DNA from: JAGZHZ01 sp963929865
GTDB taxonomy: Bacteria > Bacillota > Clostridia > Lachnospirales > Lachnospiraceae
Assembly: GCA_963929865.1 (NCBI GenBank)
Contig: CAWVKK010000084.1
Coordinates: 1-20,434, forward strand
Direction: 5' to 3'
Length of the DNA stretch: 20,434 nt
Below the pieces are notes generated by a model that had not been told where the DNA came from, searched no databases, and saw nothing but the letters and a program-made list of their open reading frames with translations. The first letter of the stretch is position 1; every line of letters starts with the position of its first letter. Shown piece by piece: positions 7,307 to 14,666 of the stretch. The position numbers were made by a program, and so were the translations under genes.

Positions 7307-7800
7307 TAAGACAGAGAGAACGCACAATGATCAATATGTGGGAAGGAATGAAATATGCGTGTATTCTTGCCGTGATAGTCTTTATTGCGAGCCTGATGCT
7401 TGGGGAGGCAAGCAGCAGCGCGCCGATTGACAAAGTGGAGAGCGCTGTGACGGCAGCGATGGATCTGTCCGGAATGGAAAAGGCAAGCAACCGAATGATG
7501 AAACGGCTGTATGGGCTGAACGCAAACGACTATGAGGGCGCCGTACTGTACATTTCGACCTTTAATATGGACGTGGAAGAACTGCTGATTGTAAAAGTAA
7601 AAGAGACCAGCCAGGCGGAGACTGTGAGCGCCGCCGCTCAGAGCAGAAAAGAGACGCAGCTGACAAATTTCGACGGCTACGGGGTAGAACAGTGCCAGCT
7701 GTTAAATGATTCTGTCTTGAATGTAAAAGGAAACTACATACTGTTTGTGGTATCGCCAGATGCAAAGGAAGCGGAGAAAGCATTTCTGGGCAGTTTGTAA
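7303..7800 (+). CDS. DUF4358 family membrane-anchored protein
   Basis: This 165-residue protein has one N-terminal hydrophobic segment (about 16-35) and an extracellular domain of about 125 residues with the DUF4358 pattern: a short helical part containing LYGL, the strand YEGAVLYIS, VEELLIVKV and a C-terminal NYILFVVSP. No lipobox cysteine is present, so it is either signal-anchored or cleaved near GEASS. The biochemical role of DUF4358 is unknown to me; members are frequent in Clostridia beside MBOAT and DHHW genes, so a helper role in polymer acetylation is a reasonable inference. It is translationally coupled to the upstream hydrolase, and 48 nt separate it from the MBOAT gene. Confidence 0.75.
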   Translation: MIRQRERTMINMWEGMKYACILAVIVFIASLMLGEASSSAPIDKVESAVTAAMDLSGMEKASNRMMKRLYGLNANDYEGAVLYISTFNMDVEELLIVKVKETSQAETVSAAAQSRKETQLTNFDGYGVEQCQLLNDSVLNVKGNYILFVVSPDAKEAEKAFLGSL

Positions 7801-7848
7801 AGAAAAAAGCAAAAAGAACATCAACAGAAAAAGAAAGGAACCGCATCG

Positions 7849-9261
7849 ATGATATTCAGTAGTATTTTTTTCCTATACGTATTTTTGCCCATCACCCTGG
7901 TGCTCTACTTTCTCATGCCCAGACCCGGCAAAAATGTCGTATTGCTCATTGTAAGCCTGATTTTTTACGCGTGGGGCGAGCCGATCTATGTGTTTTTAAT
8001 GCTGTTCAGCATTATCTTTAATTATCTGACAGGTATGGAAATCGACGTCTACCGCAGCGAAGGGGAAGAAGGAAGAGTACGGTTTTGTTTCTGGCTGGCG
8101 GTAGGCGTCAACTTAGGACTGCTGGGATTTTTTAAATATTACGGTTTTTTCATGGAAAATCTAAATGCTATTCTGCCGTTTACAATCCCCTACAAGGAAC
8201 TGCCGCTTCCGGTCGGAATTTCTTTCTACACGTTCCAGACGCTCTCCTACGTGATCGACGTATACAAGGGAGAGGTCAAGGTGCAGAAAAACGTGCTTTC
8301 GTTCGGACTGTACGTCACGATGTTCCCGCAGCTGATTGCAGGTCCCATCGTGCAGTACTCCGATATTGAAAAACAGCTGAAAAAAAGAAAAACGTCGCTG
8401 ACAAAATTCGGGGAGGGGACGACCTGGTTCCTTCGGGGACTCGGGAAAAAAGTTCTGCTGGCCAACAACATCGGAATGGCGTTCGACGCGATCAACGCGA
8501 TCCCCAGGGGAGAGCTGTCGATTTTGGCGGCATGGGTGGGATGTCTGGCCTACACGATGCAGATCTATTACGATTTCAGCGGGTACTCCGACATGGCGAT
8601 CGGACTTGGAAAAATGTTTGGGTTTGAGTTTATGAAAAACTTTGACTATCCGTATATCGCAAAAAGCATTACGGAGTTCTGGAGGAGATGGCATATCTCC
8701 TTAAGTTCCTGGTTCCGGGATTACGTTTACATTCCGCTGGGAGGCAGCCGGGTCAGCCTGCCAAAATGTATCCGCAATCTTTTCGTTGTCTGGATTTTGA
8801 CGGGATTCTGGCACGGGGCAGCGTGGAACTTCATCATCTGGGGACTGTATTATGGAATTTTGCTCTGTCTGGAAAAATATGTGTTTCACTCGTTGCTGGA
8901 AAAAATGCCGAATGTTTTCAAGCATATCTATACGATGTTTTTTGTCATGATTGGATGGGTGTTTTTCTTCTCCTCTTCCATGGGGAGCGCATTTGGCTAT
9001 CTGGGCGCAATGTTTGGGCTGAACGGAATGCCGTTTGCAGATTCCAGCGCAAAGTATTACCTGACGAGCAATCTGTGGATTCTGATTATCTGCGCGGTCT
9101 GTGCGACGCCGGCCGCATACCGCTGTTTCCGGTCATTCGCATTTTCGAACGGAAAATACCGCGTCGGAATCTCGGTACTGCTCTACGGTGGAATCCTGCT
9201 TTTGTCCACCGCTTATCTTGTCAACGCAACGTATAATCCGTTTTTATATTTCAGGTTCTAA
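7849..9261 (+). CDS. MBOAT family O-acyltransferase (AlgI/DltB-like)
   Basis: A 470-residue polytopic membrane protein with about ten hydrophobic segments, starting MIFSSIFFLYVFLPITL. MBOAT signatures are clear: PVGISFYTFQTLSYVIDVY, the AGPIVQY stretch, YYDFSGYSDMAIG, FWRRWHISLSSWFRDYVYIPLGG (His282) and the active-site region GFWHGAAWNF (His322). AlgI-type members move acyl, usually acetyl, groups across the membrane for attachment to an extracytoplasmic sugar polymer. The length is normal and both conserved histidines are present. AAAGGAA lies about 10 nt before the ATG. It needs a partner transferase, which the DHHW gene just downstream can supply. The accepting polymer cannot be read from the sequence. 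Confidence 0.94.
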   Translation: MIFSSIFFLYVFLPITLVLYFLMPRPGKNVVLLIVSLIFYAWGEPIYVFLMLFSIIFNYLTGMEIDVYRSEGEEGRVRFCFWLAVGVNLGLLGFFKYYGFFMENLNAILPFTIPYKELPLPVGISFYTFQTLSYVIDVYKGEVKVQKNVLSFGLYVTMFPQLIAGPIVQYSDIEKQLKKRKTSLTKFGEGTTWFLRGLGKKVLLANNIGMAFDAINAIPRGELSILAAWVGCLAYTMQIYYDFSGYSDMAIGLGKMFGFEFMKNFDYPYIAKSITEFWRRWHISLSSWFRDYVYIPLGGSRVSLPKCIRNLFVVWILTGFWHGAAWNFIIWGLYYGILLCLEKYVFHSLLEKMPNVFKHIYTMFFVMIGWVFFFSSSMGSAFGYLGAMFGLNGMPFADSSAKYYLTSNLWILIICAVCATPAAYRCFRSFAFSNGKYRVGISVLLYGGILLLSTAYLVNATYNPFLYFRF

Positions 9262-9336
9262 GACAGATAACAGAGTCAAGACGTCAAAACGCTGCCTGAC
9301 CTTGGCGTGATATCATAAAATGAAGGAGAGCGGTTT

Positions 9337-10671
9337 ATGGAAAACAGAAGAAGGACACAATACCGGGGAAGACAGAGCCGTTATGCCGAACGAAAAGAGA
9401 GAAGAAGAAAAAAAATCCGCAAAAGAATAAAAAGGCAATATATCCTGTCCGGGCTTTTGCTGCTTGCGACGCTGATTGTGATCGTGGCGGCGAACGAGAT
9501 CAAGCAGGATACGGAATTTTCTCCGACAGAAAACAGAATGCTCAGCCAGAAACCTGAGATGGACTGGGGAGCGATCAAGGATGGAAGCTTTATGACCGAC
9601 TATGAGTCTTACGTCTCAGATCAGTTTATCGGGAGGGACTGGTGGATCAGCCTGAAGCTATCGGTCGACCGTCTGCTGGGAAAAAAGGAATCCAACGGCG
9701 TCTATCTGGGAAAACAGCAGTATCTGATGGAAGCGCTCAGCACTCCCGACGAGGTCAACCTGGAACGAAATCTGAACGCTGTCGTGGAATTTCAAAAGAA
9801 ACATGCCGATCTGAACATTTTCTTTACGCTGATTCCAAACGCAGCCTATATCCTGACAGACTACATGCCGGACAATGCGCCGGTGCGCGACCAGGAGGCG
9901 GACATCGGAAGGGTAAAAGAGAAGCTGGGAGAGGCGGTGAAGTTTTTAGACGTCACAGAGACGATGAAAGCGTCCAGGAGAGAAGGCATTTACTATAAGA
10001 CGGATCACCACTGGACAAGCCGGGGAGCGTATGAGGCATTTCAGGCGATGGCGTCTGATCTGCTGATTCAAAATCCGGCCAAGGAGTATGAGATCTATCC
10101 GGTGACAGACCAGTTTTCCGGGACGCTTGCCTCAAAAAGCGGATACCGCAAGGCAAAGGACACGATCGAGATCTATGTCCCTGTCGGCGTGACGAACGAA
10201 TATGTCGTATATTATCCGGATGAACAAAAAAAGACGGCGTCTATGTATGACAGCGAAAGCCTGAACCAAAAAGACCAGTACGAGGTGTTTTTCGGCGGAA
10301 ACCACGCCGTGGTGGAGATCACGACGACGTGTGAAGAATCCAGATGTCTGCTGCTTTTTAAGGATTCCTACGCCAACGCCTTCGTCCAGTTTCTGACGCC
10401 TTATTTTCGGGAGATCATTATGATTGATCCGCGCTATTACTACGAGGATATCGAAAATGTCATCAGCGGAAGAAAGGTGACGGATGTTTTGTTTTTATAC
10501 AATGCCAATACCTTTTTCGAGGACAATTCTCTTGCGGACGTTTTGATCTCTGGGTCTGAGGAGACGGCGGAAGAAACGGAAGATTCGGGACAGCAGACAA
10601 CACAGTCTCAGGCGCAGACGGAAGAAGAGAGCGCGCCGTCACAGACGCCTCAGACAGAGACAACACAATAA
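9337..10671 (+). CDS. DHHW/AlgJ-like membrane-anchored O-acetylation protein
   Basis: A 444-residue protein of the DHHW family, related to the AlgJ/AlgX SGNH-like acetyltransferases. It has a strongly basic cytoplasmic tail (18 Arg/Lys in residues 4-33), one membrane segment (about 35-53) and an extracellular domain. The motif TDHHW (Asp223, His224, His225, Trp226) and a serine in FKDSYANAF (Ser344) match the expected catalytic positions. The last 35 residues or so are low complexity, rich in Glu, Gln, Thr and Ser, and probably extend as a flexible or wall-spanning tail. AAGGAG lies 9 nt before the ATG. It is 75 nt downstream of the MBOAT gene and ends the cassette just before a terminator. 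The likely role is accepting acyl groups exported by the MBOAT protein and placing them on an extracellular polymer. Confidence 0.9.
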   Translation: MENRRRTQYRGRQSRYAERKERRRKKIRKRIKRQYILSGLLLLATLIVIVAANEIKQDTEFSPTENRMLSQKPEMDWGAIKDGSFMTDYESYVSDQFIGRDWWISLKLSVDRLLGKKESNGVYLGKQQYLMEALSTPDEVNLERNLNAVVEFQKKHADLNIFFTLIPNAAYILTDYMPDNAPVRDQEADIGRVKEKLGEAVKFLDVTETMKASRREGIYYKTDHHWTSRGAYEAFQAMASDLLIQNPAKEYEIYPVTDQFSGTLASKSGYRKAKDTIEIYVPVGVTNEYVVYYPDEQKKTASMYDSESLNQKDQYEVFFGGNHAVVEITTTCEESRCLLLFKDSYANAFVQFLTPYFREIIMIDPRYYYEDIENVISGRKVTDVLFLYNANTFFEDNSLADVLISGSEETAEETEDSGQQTTQSQAQTEEESAPSQTPQTETTQ

Positions 10672-10679
10672 AGACAGAA

Positions 10680-10741
10680 AAAAAGACTCCTTTTTAGATG
10701 GCTGCTGTTTTTTTCTCCAGCTGATCCGAAGGAGTCTTTTT
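10680..10741 (+). terminator. Intrinsic terminator after the O-acetylation cassette
   Basis: AAAAAGACTCCTT (10680-10692) and AAGGAGTCTTTTT (10729-10741) form a perfect 13-bp stem with a 36-nt loop that includes a run of seven T. The A-tract/T-tract ends let it act in either direction. It sits 8 nt after the DHHW stop and closes the operon. The next gene begins only 20 nt further on, so that gene may depend on readthrough or a promoter inside this region. Confidence 0.85.
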
Positions 10742-10761
10742 CGAAGCGGAAAGGAAGAAAC

Positions 10762-11487
10762 ATGGATCAGACAGTAGAAAAAAACATTGCGGACGCCACG
10801 TTTGTGCTGGTGGGAATCGGACAGGAGATGGCGTGGAAGCGGGAAAAAAATTTTGCAGGAGAAGAAGCGTGGCTTAACGACTACGAGACGGCGATTGAGG
10901 TGGAAAGCGCGGGCGCGGACAACCGGCTGCTGCGCGCCTATGAAAAGCTGGCGGGACTTCTTAAGGGAAAGCTGTATTTTATTGTGACGATGAACACGGA
11001 CGATTTGATTTACCGCTCTTCCTTAAACAAAGAACAGATCGCGGTGCCGTGCGGAAGCGTTTTCCGGCTTCAGTGCGAAGACCATATCTTTGACGGGAAG
11101 AAAGAGATTGCAAGAATCAAGAGGCAATTAGAGGAGGGAAAAACGGGCGGGGAAATCGCCAAGCCTGTCTGCCCGATCTGCCAAAAAGAAGCTGTTCCAA
11201 ACACAGTCAAGAGCACAGGGTATCTGGAAGAGGGATATCTGCCGGACTGGGAACGGTATCGAAGATGGCTTTCCTGCACGATGAATCAGAAACTATGTAT
11301 TCTGGAGCTGGGAGTCGGATTTCAATATCCCACCGTGATCCGGTGGCCGTTTGAGAAGACCGCTTTTTTAAACAAGAAATCCTCGTTCGTCCGCGTCCAC
11401 AGCAGGCTGTTTCAGATTTCAGAAGAATTAAAAGAAAAAGCCGTCTCCGTGCCGAAACATGCGGCGGACTTTTTGCTGGAGGGATAA
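10762..11487 (+). CDS. Divergent sirtuin-like (SIR2-fold) protein
   Basis: I read this 241-residue protein as a remote relative of NAD-dependent sirtuins. In order are an N-terminal VLVGIGQEM at the place of the usual GAGIS loop, VTMNTDDL (76-82; compare TQNIDGLH), CGSVFRLQC (97-105; compare HGSLFRVRC), a probable zinc knuckle C-x2-H (Cys105, His108) plus C-x2-C (Cys137, Cys140), and a late ILELGVGFQYP matching the GTSL-like strand. The catalytic histidine position is Cys97. Class M sirtuins also lack that histidine and have a similar TNxD layout, but no macrodomain, lipoate ligase or GcvH gene is adjacent here. It stands alone between a terminator and the hisH promoter. The start ATG has AAGGAA 5 nt upstream. 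Fold assignment is from motif order only; activity is uncertain. Confidence 0.6.
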   Translation: MDQTVEKNIADATFVLVGIGQEMAWKREKNFAGEEAWLNDYETAIEVESAGADNRLLRAYEKLAGLLKGKLYFIVTMNTDDLIYRSSLNKEQIAVPCGSVFRLQCEDHIFDGKKEIARIKRQLEEGKTGGEIAKPVCPICQKEAVPNTVKSTGYLEEGYLPDWERYRRWLSCTMNQKLCILELGVGFQYPTVIRWPFEKTAFLNKKSSFVRVHSRLFQISEELKEKAVSVPKHAADFLLEG

Positions 11488-11492
11488 GAGCG

Positions 11493-11521
11493 TTGTCAGA
11501 AAACGGAAGATGTGATACACT
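11493..11521 (+). promoter_or_regulatory. Candidate sigma-A promoter for hisH-hisF
   Basis: TTGTCA (11493-11498) and TACACT (11516-11521) are separated by exactly 17 nt, just after the sirtuin-like gene and 56 nt before the hisH start. The leader contains no T-box or histidine-leader peptide that I can recognise. Confidence 0.55.
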
Positions 11522-11577
11522 GAAAAATAAAAATGCGGCGCTCTTCTTTAGCAGTTGGCGCAGGACGGGAGGAACAG

Positions 11578-12198
11578 ATGGTTGCAATCATTGACTATGA
11601 CGCAGGCAATTTAAAAAGCGTGGAGAAGGCCCTGAACAAGATCGGAGAGACAGCGGTCATCACAAGAGACAGGGAAGAGATTCGAAAAGCAGACCATGTC
11701 ATTTTGCCAGGGGTAGGATCGTTCGCAGACGCGATGGAAAATCTGAAGAAATATCAGCTCGATGCGGTAATCCGCGAAACAGCGGATGCACACATTCCGT
11801 TTCTTGGAATCTGCCTTGGACTTCAGCTTTTATTTGAATCGAGCGAAGAGAGTCCGGGCGTGGAAGGACTAAAGCTTCTTCCGGGTAAAATTCTGCGCAT
11901 TCCAGGCGGGGAGGGGCTGAAAATTCCCCATATCGGATGGAATTCTCTGAAATTTCCAAACAAGGGAAGACTGTTTGAGGGAATCCAGGAACCGGCATAC
12001 GTCTACTTTGTCCATTCCTACTATTTAAAAGCAGACGACCCCAGCCTGGTAACCGCGTCCACATTTTACGGGACGGAGATTCATGCCTCGGTAGAAAAGA
12101 AAAATATTTTTGCGTGTCAGTTTCACCCGGAAAAAAGCAGCGACGTGGGACTGAAAATTTTGAAAAACTTTGTATCTTTAAAAAAGGAGGAGTGCTGA
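11578..12198 (+). CDS. hisH: Imidazole glycerol phosphate synthase, glutaminase subunit HisH
   Basis: HisH is the class-I glutamine amidotransferase subunit that makes ammonia for HisF in histidine biosynthesis, joining that pathway to AICAR production. The 206-residue protein begins MVAIIDYDAGNLKSV and carries the nucleophile in GICLGLQLLF (Cys79) and the His-Glu pair in CQFHPEKS (His183, Glu185), so the triad is intact. The start at 11578 is fixed by GGGAGG 4-5 nt upstream and by homology; 15 extra residues from an upstream ATG (11533) do not belong. One nucleotide separates it from hisF. No other his genes are in the window. Confidence 0.96.
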   Translation: MVAIIDYDAGNLKSVEKALNKIGETAVITRDREEIRKADHVILPGVGSFADAMENLKKYQLDAVIRETADAHIPFLGICLGLQLLFESSEESPGVEGLKLLPGKILRIPGGEGLKIPHIGWNSLKFPNKGRLFEGIQEPAYVYFVHSYYLKADDPSLVTASTFYGTEIHASVEKKNIFACQFHPEKSSDVGLKILKNFVSLKKEEC

Positions 12199-12199
12199 C

Positions 12200-12961
12200 G
12201 TGTTTACAAAACGAATTATCCCCTGCCTGGACGTAAAGAATGGAAGAGTCGTCAAGGGAGTCAACTTTGTCAACCTTCAGGACGCCGGCGATCCGGTTGA
12301 GATTGCGGCTGCTTATGACAAGGCGGGAGCGGACGAGGTTGTATTTTTGGATATCACGGCCTCTTCCGACCAGAGGGCGACTGTGGTCGATATGGTGCGG
12401 AAGGTAGCAGAGAAAGTTTTTATCCCGTTTACGGTGGGAGGAGGAATCCGCACAGTAGATGACTTTAGGGTACTCCTGCGCGAGGGGGCCGACAAGATTT
12501 CGATCAACTCTTCTGCGATCAATACGCCAAATCTGATCAGCGACGCGGCAGACAAGTTTGGAAGCCAGTGCGTCGTCGTCGCGATCGACGCGAAGAAAAG
12601 AGCGGACGGATCCGGATGGAACATCTATAAAAACGGCGGGAGAATCGACGTCGGGATCGATGCGGTTGAATGGGCCGAAAAAGCCCAAAGACTGGGCGCT
12701 GGCGAGATCCTTCTGACGAGCATGGACTGCGACGGGACAAAAGCAGGGTATGATCTGGAACTGACAAGGACAATCGCAGAGCATGTCTCGATTCCGGTGA
12801 TCGCGTCGGGGGGAGCCGGGACGATGGAGGATTTTTACGACGTGCTGACGCAGGGCAAAGCTGACGCAGCGCTTGCCGCCTCCTTGTTCCACTACAAAGA
12901 ATTGGAAATCAGAACGCTCAAGCAATATCTTGCCTCAAAGCAGGTATCGGTAAGGCTGTAA
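12200..12961 (+). CDS. hisF: Imidazole glycerol phosphate synthase, cyclase subunit HisF
   Basis: HisF is the TIM-barrel cyclase partner of HisH, turning PRFAR plus ammonia into imidazole glycerol phosphate and AICAR. The 253-residue protein has the catalytic aspartates in CLDVKNGRVVKG (Asp11) and VVAIDAKK (Asp130), the phosphate-binding loops in FTVGGGIR and IASGGAG, and normal length. It starts with GTG at 12200, 8 nt after AAAGGAGGA inside the end of hisH, so the two subunits are translationally linked. The ung gene follows after 33 nt on the same strand. Confidence 0.97.
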   Translation: MFTKRIIPCLDVKNGRVVKGVNFVNLQDAGDPVEIAAAYDKAGADEVVFLDITASSDQRATVVDMVRKVAEKVFIPFTVGGGIRTVDDFRVLLREGADKISINSSAINTPNLISDAADKFGSQCVVVAIDAKKRADGSGWNIYKNGGRIDVGIDAVEWAEKAQRLGAGEILLTSMDCDGTKAGYDLELTRTIAEHVSIPVIASGGAGTMEDFYDVLTQGKADAALAASLFHYKELEIRTLKQYLASKQVSVRL

Positions 12962-12994
12962 AGAGACACAGAAAAACAGACAGGAGGAACAAAA

Positions 12995-13672
12995 GTGGCA
13001 CAGATTGACAACGACTGGCTGGAACCGTTAAAGCCGGAATTTCGAAAACCTTACTACAAAAAATTATATGAGACGATTGTGAAAGAATATCAGACCCGCC
13101 AGATTTTCCCGGCACCGGATGATATTTTCAACGCATTTGCCCTGACTCCGCTCCACGAGGTGAAAGTCGTAATTTTAGGGCAGGATCCCTACCACGGAGA
13201 GGGACAGGCGCACGGACTTTGCTTTTCCGTCAAGCCCGATGTGGAGATACCGCCGTCCCTGATGAATATCTACAAAGAGCTTCAGTATGACGTCGGATGC
13301 GACATACCGGACAACGGATATCTGGTCAAATGGGCGAGACAAGGCGTGCTGATGCTCAATACCGTACTGACTGTGCGCGCGCATCAGGCAAACTCACACA
13401 GAGGGATCGGATGGGAGACGTTTACCGACGCGGTGATCCGGATCTTAAATGAACAGAACCGCCCTATCGTCTTTATCCTGTGGGGGAGACCGGCTCAGGA
13501 AAAGAAAGCAATGCTTGACAACCCTAATCATCTGATCCTGCAATCGGCACACCCAAGTCCTCTCTCTGCGAACAGAGGGTTTTTCGGGAGCAGACCTTTC
13601 AGCAAGACGAATCAATTTTTGATTCAGCACGCGCAGACTCCGATTGACTGGCAGATCGAGAATATACGGTGA
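12995..13672 (+). CDS. ung: Uracil-DNA glycosylase
   Basis: A family-1 uracil-DNA glycosylase that removes uracil from DNA to begin base excision repair. The 225-residue protein contains the water-activating motif GQDPYHGEGQAHG (Asp64) and the DNA-intercalation motif HPSPLSANRGFFG (His186), both intact, at the positions normal for the family. The start is GTG at 12995 with AGGAGG 7 nt upstream. It lies 33 nt after hisF and 39 nt before the B6 kinase gene, with no terminator seen between, so the four genes may share a transcript. Confidence 0.97.
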   Translation: MAQIDNDWLEPLKPEFRKPYYKKLYETIVKEYQTRQIFPAPDDIFNAFALTPLHEVKVVILGQDPYHGEGQAHGLCFSVKPDVEIPPSLMNIYKELQYDVGCDIPDNGYLVKWARQGVLMLNTVLTVRAHQANSHRGIGWETFTDAVIRILNEQNRPIVFILWGRPAQEKKAMLDNPNHLILQSAHPSPLSANRGFFGSRPFSKTNQFLIQHAQTPIDWQIENIR

Positions 13673-13711
13673 GAGGACGCAAGCGGCAAAATCAAACAGA
13701 AAGCGGGGAAA

Positions 13712-14581
13712 GTGTTGAAAAAAATAGCAGTGCTAAACGATCTGTCTGGTCTTGGAAAATGCTCGCTGACAGCGGCGATTCCTGTGATCTCCGTGATGGG
13801 AGTACAGGCATGTCCGCTGCCGACGGCTATCTTGAGCAATCAGACGGGATATGACTCGTACTACTGCGATGACTATACGGAGCATATGGATCCGATTATG
13901 GAGGAGTGGAAAAAAAGAAATTTCTCTCCGGACGGAATCTATACCGGCTTTGTCGCAGAGGCGAGACAGATTGAAAAAATTTTAAAATTTCTGCGCCTGT
14001 TTCGGCAGAAGGATACGCTTGTCCTGACTGACCCTGTTATGGGGGACGGGGGAAGAGCGCACGGCTTTTTGACGAAGGAACTGCACGCCTATATAAAAAT
14101 CCTGGCAGGAGAGGCGGATGTGCTCACTCCAAATCTGACGGAGGCTATGCTTTTGCTGTACGCCCCGGAAGAATTAGAAGAGATATGGAGCGAATTTTTC
14201 AGGGAAAAAGGAGCACAATTCCGCACAAGAGCAGAAGCCCTGGCAAGGGAGATACAAAAGCAGTATAAGACAAAGGCGGTGGCGATTACGGGAATTGACC
14301 TGACTGCAGAAGAGGAAGGCGCAAAAATCGGAAATTTGATTCTGGAGCAGGGGGAAGCGTCGTGGGTGATCACGGAAAAATATGGAGGCAGTTATTCCGG
14401 GACCGGCGATGTGTTCGCCTCCGTCCTAAGCGCCGGCATGGTAAGACATCTGAAGATGAAAACGTGCGCGCAAAAGGCGGTCAGCCTTCTCTCAAAAGCG
14501 ATCCGCGACGCCGTGAGAGAGGGGACGGACCGCAATGACGGCGTCTGCTTTGAGACATATCTGCATGAGCTGGTCTGGTGA
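13712..14581 (+). CDS. Pyridoxal/pyridoxamine kinase (PfkB family)
   Basis: A ribokinase-fold B6-vitamer kinase (289 residues) that makes pyridoxal phosphate by salvage. It begins KKIAVLNDLSGLGKCSLTAAIPV, the PdxY/PdxK-like N terminus. It has the DPVMGDGG stretch and the ATP-site signature YSGTGDVFAS with the catalytic base Asp233. Within the family it is closest in pattern to the clostridial pyridoxamine kinase type; PdxK and PdxY cannot be told apart from motifs alone, so no symbol is given. The start is GTG at 13712 or the adjacent TTG at 13715, both with only a modest GGGGAA site, so expression may lean on upstream translation. A bidirectional terminator follows. Confidence 0.88.
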   Translation: MLKKIAVLNDLSGLGKCSLTAAIPVISVMGVQACPLPTAILSNQTGYDSYYCDDYTEHMDPIMEEWKKRNFSPDGIYTGFVAEARQIEKILKFLRLFRQKDTLVLTDPVMGDGGRAHGFLTKELHAYIKILAGEADVLTPNLTEAMLLLYAPEELEEIWSEFFREKGAQFRTRAEALAREIQKQYKTKAVAITGIDLTAEEEGAKIGNLILEQGEASWVITEKYGGSYSGTGDVFASVLSAGMVRHLKMKTCAQKAVSLLSKAIRDAVREGTDRNDGVCFETYLHELVW

Positions 14582-14602
14582 GGAGTCATGCAGATAAAAA
14601 AT

Positions 14603-14660
14603 AAAAAGAAGATCTCTTTTGAAATGGATGGAGACCCATGGAGAAGAGATCTTCTTTTTT
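14603..14660. terminator. Bidirectional terminator between the B6 kinase and activase genes
   Basis: AAAAAGAAGATCTCTT (14603-14618) and AAGAGATCTTCTTTTT (14644-14659) form a perfect 16-bp stem with T tracts on both strands. It lies between two convergent genes, 21 nt after one stop and 7 nt past the other, and should serve both. Confidence 0.92.
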
Positions 14661-14666
14661 TAAGCT

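Noticed and set aside
8161..8694. A 177-codon minus-strand frame opposite the MBOAT gene
   Set aside because: It lies wholly within a clearly conserved MBOAT coding sequence and has no sensible start signal or domain.
6563..10671. dlt-type D-alanylation operon
   Set aside because: The MBOAT protein resembles DltB, but dltA, dltC and dltD are absent and the partner has the DHHW motif of acetylation systems.
11533..11577. Upstream ATG adding 15 residues to HisH
   Set aside because: The family begins at MVAIIDYDAGN, and the ribosome site GGGAGG is positioned for the ATG at 11578.
11699..12925. A 408-codon open frame on the minus strand opposite hisH and hisF
   Set aside because: It is a shadow of two well-supported genes, has no ribosome site, and its translation shows no family pattern.
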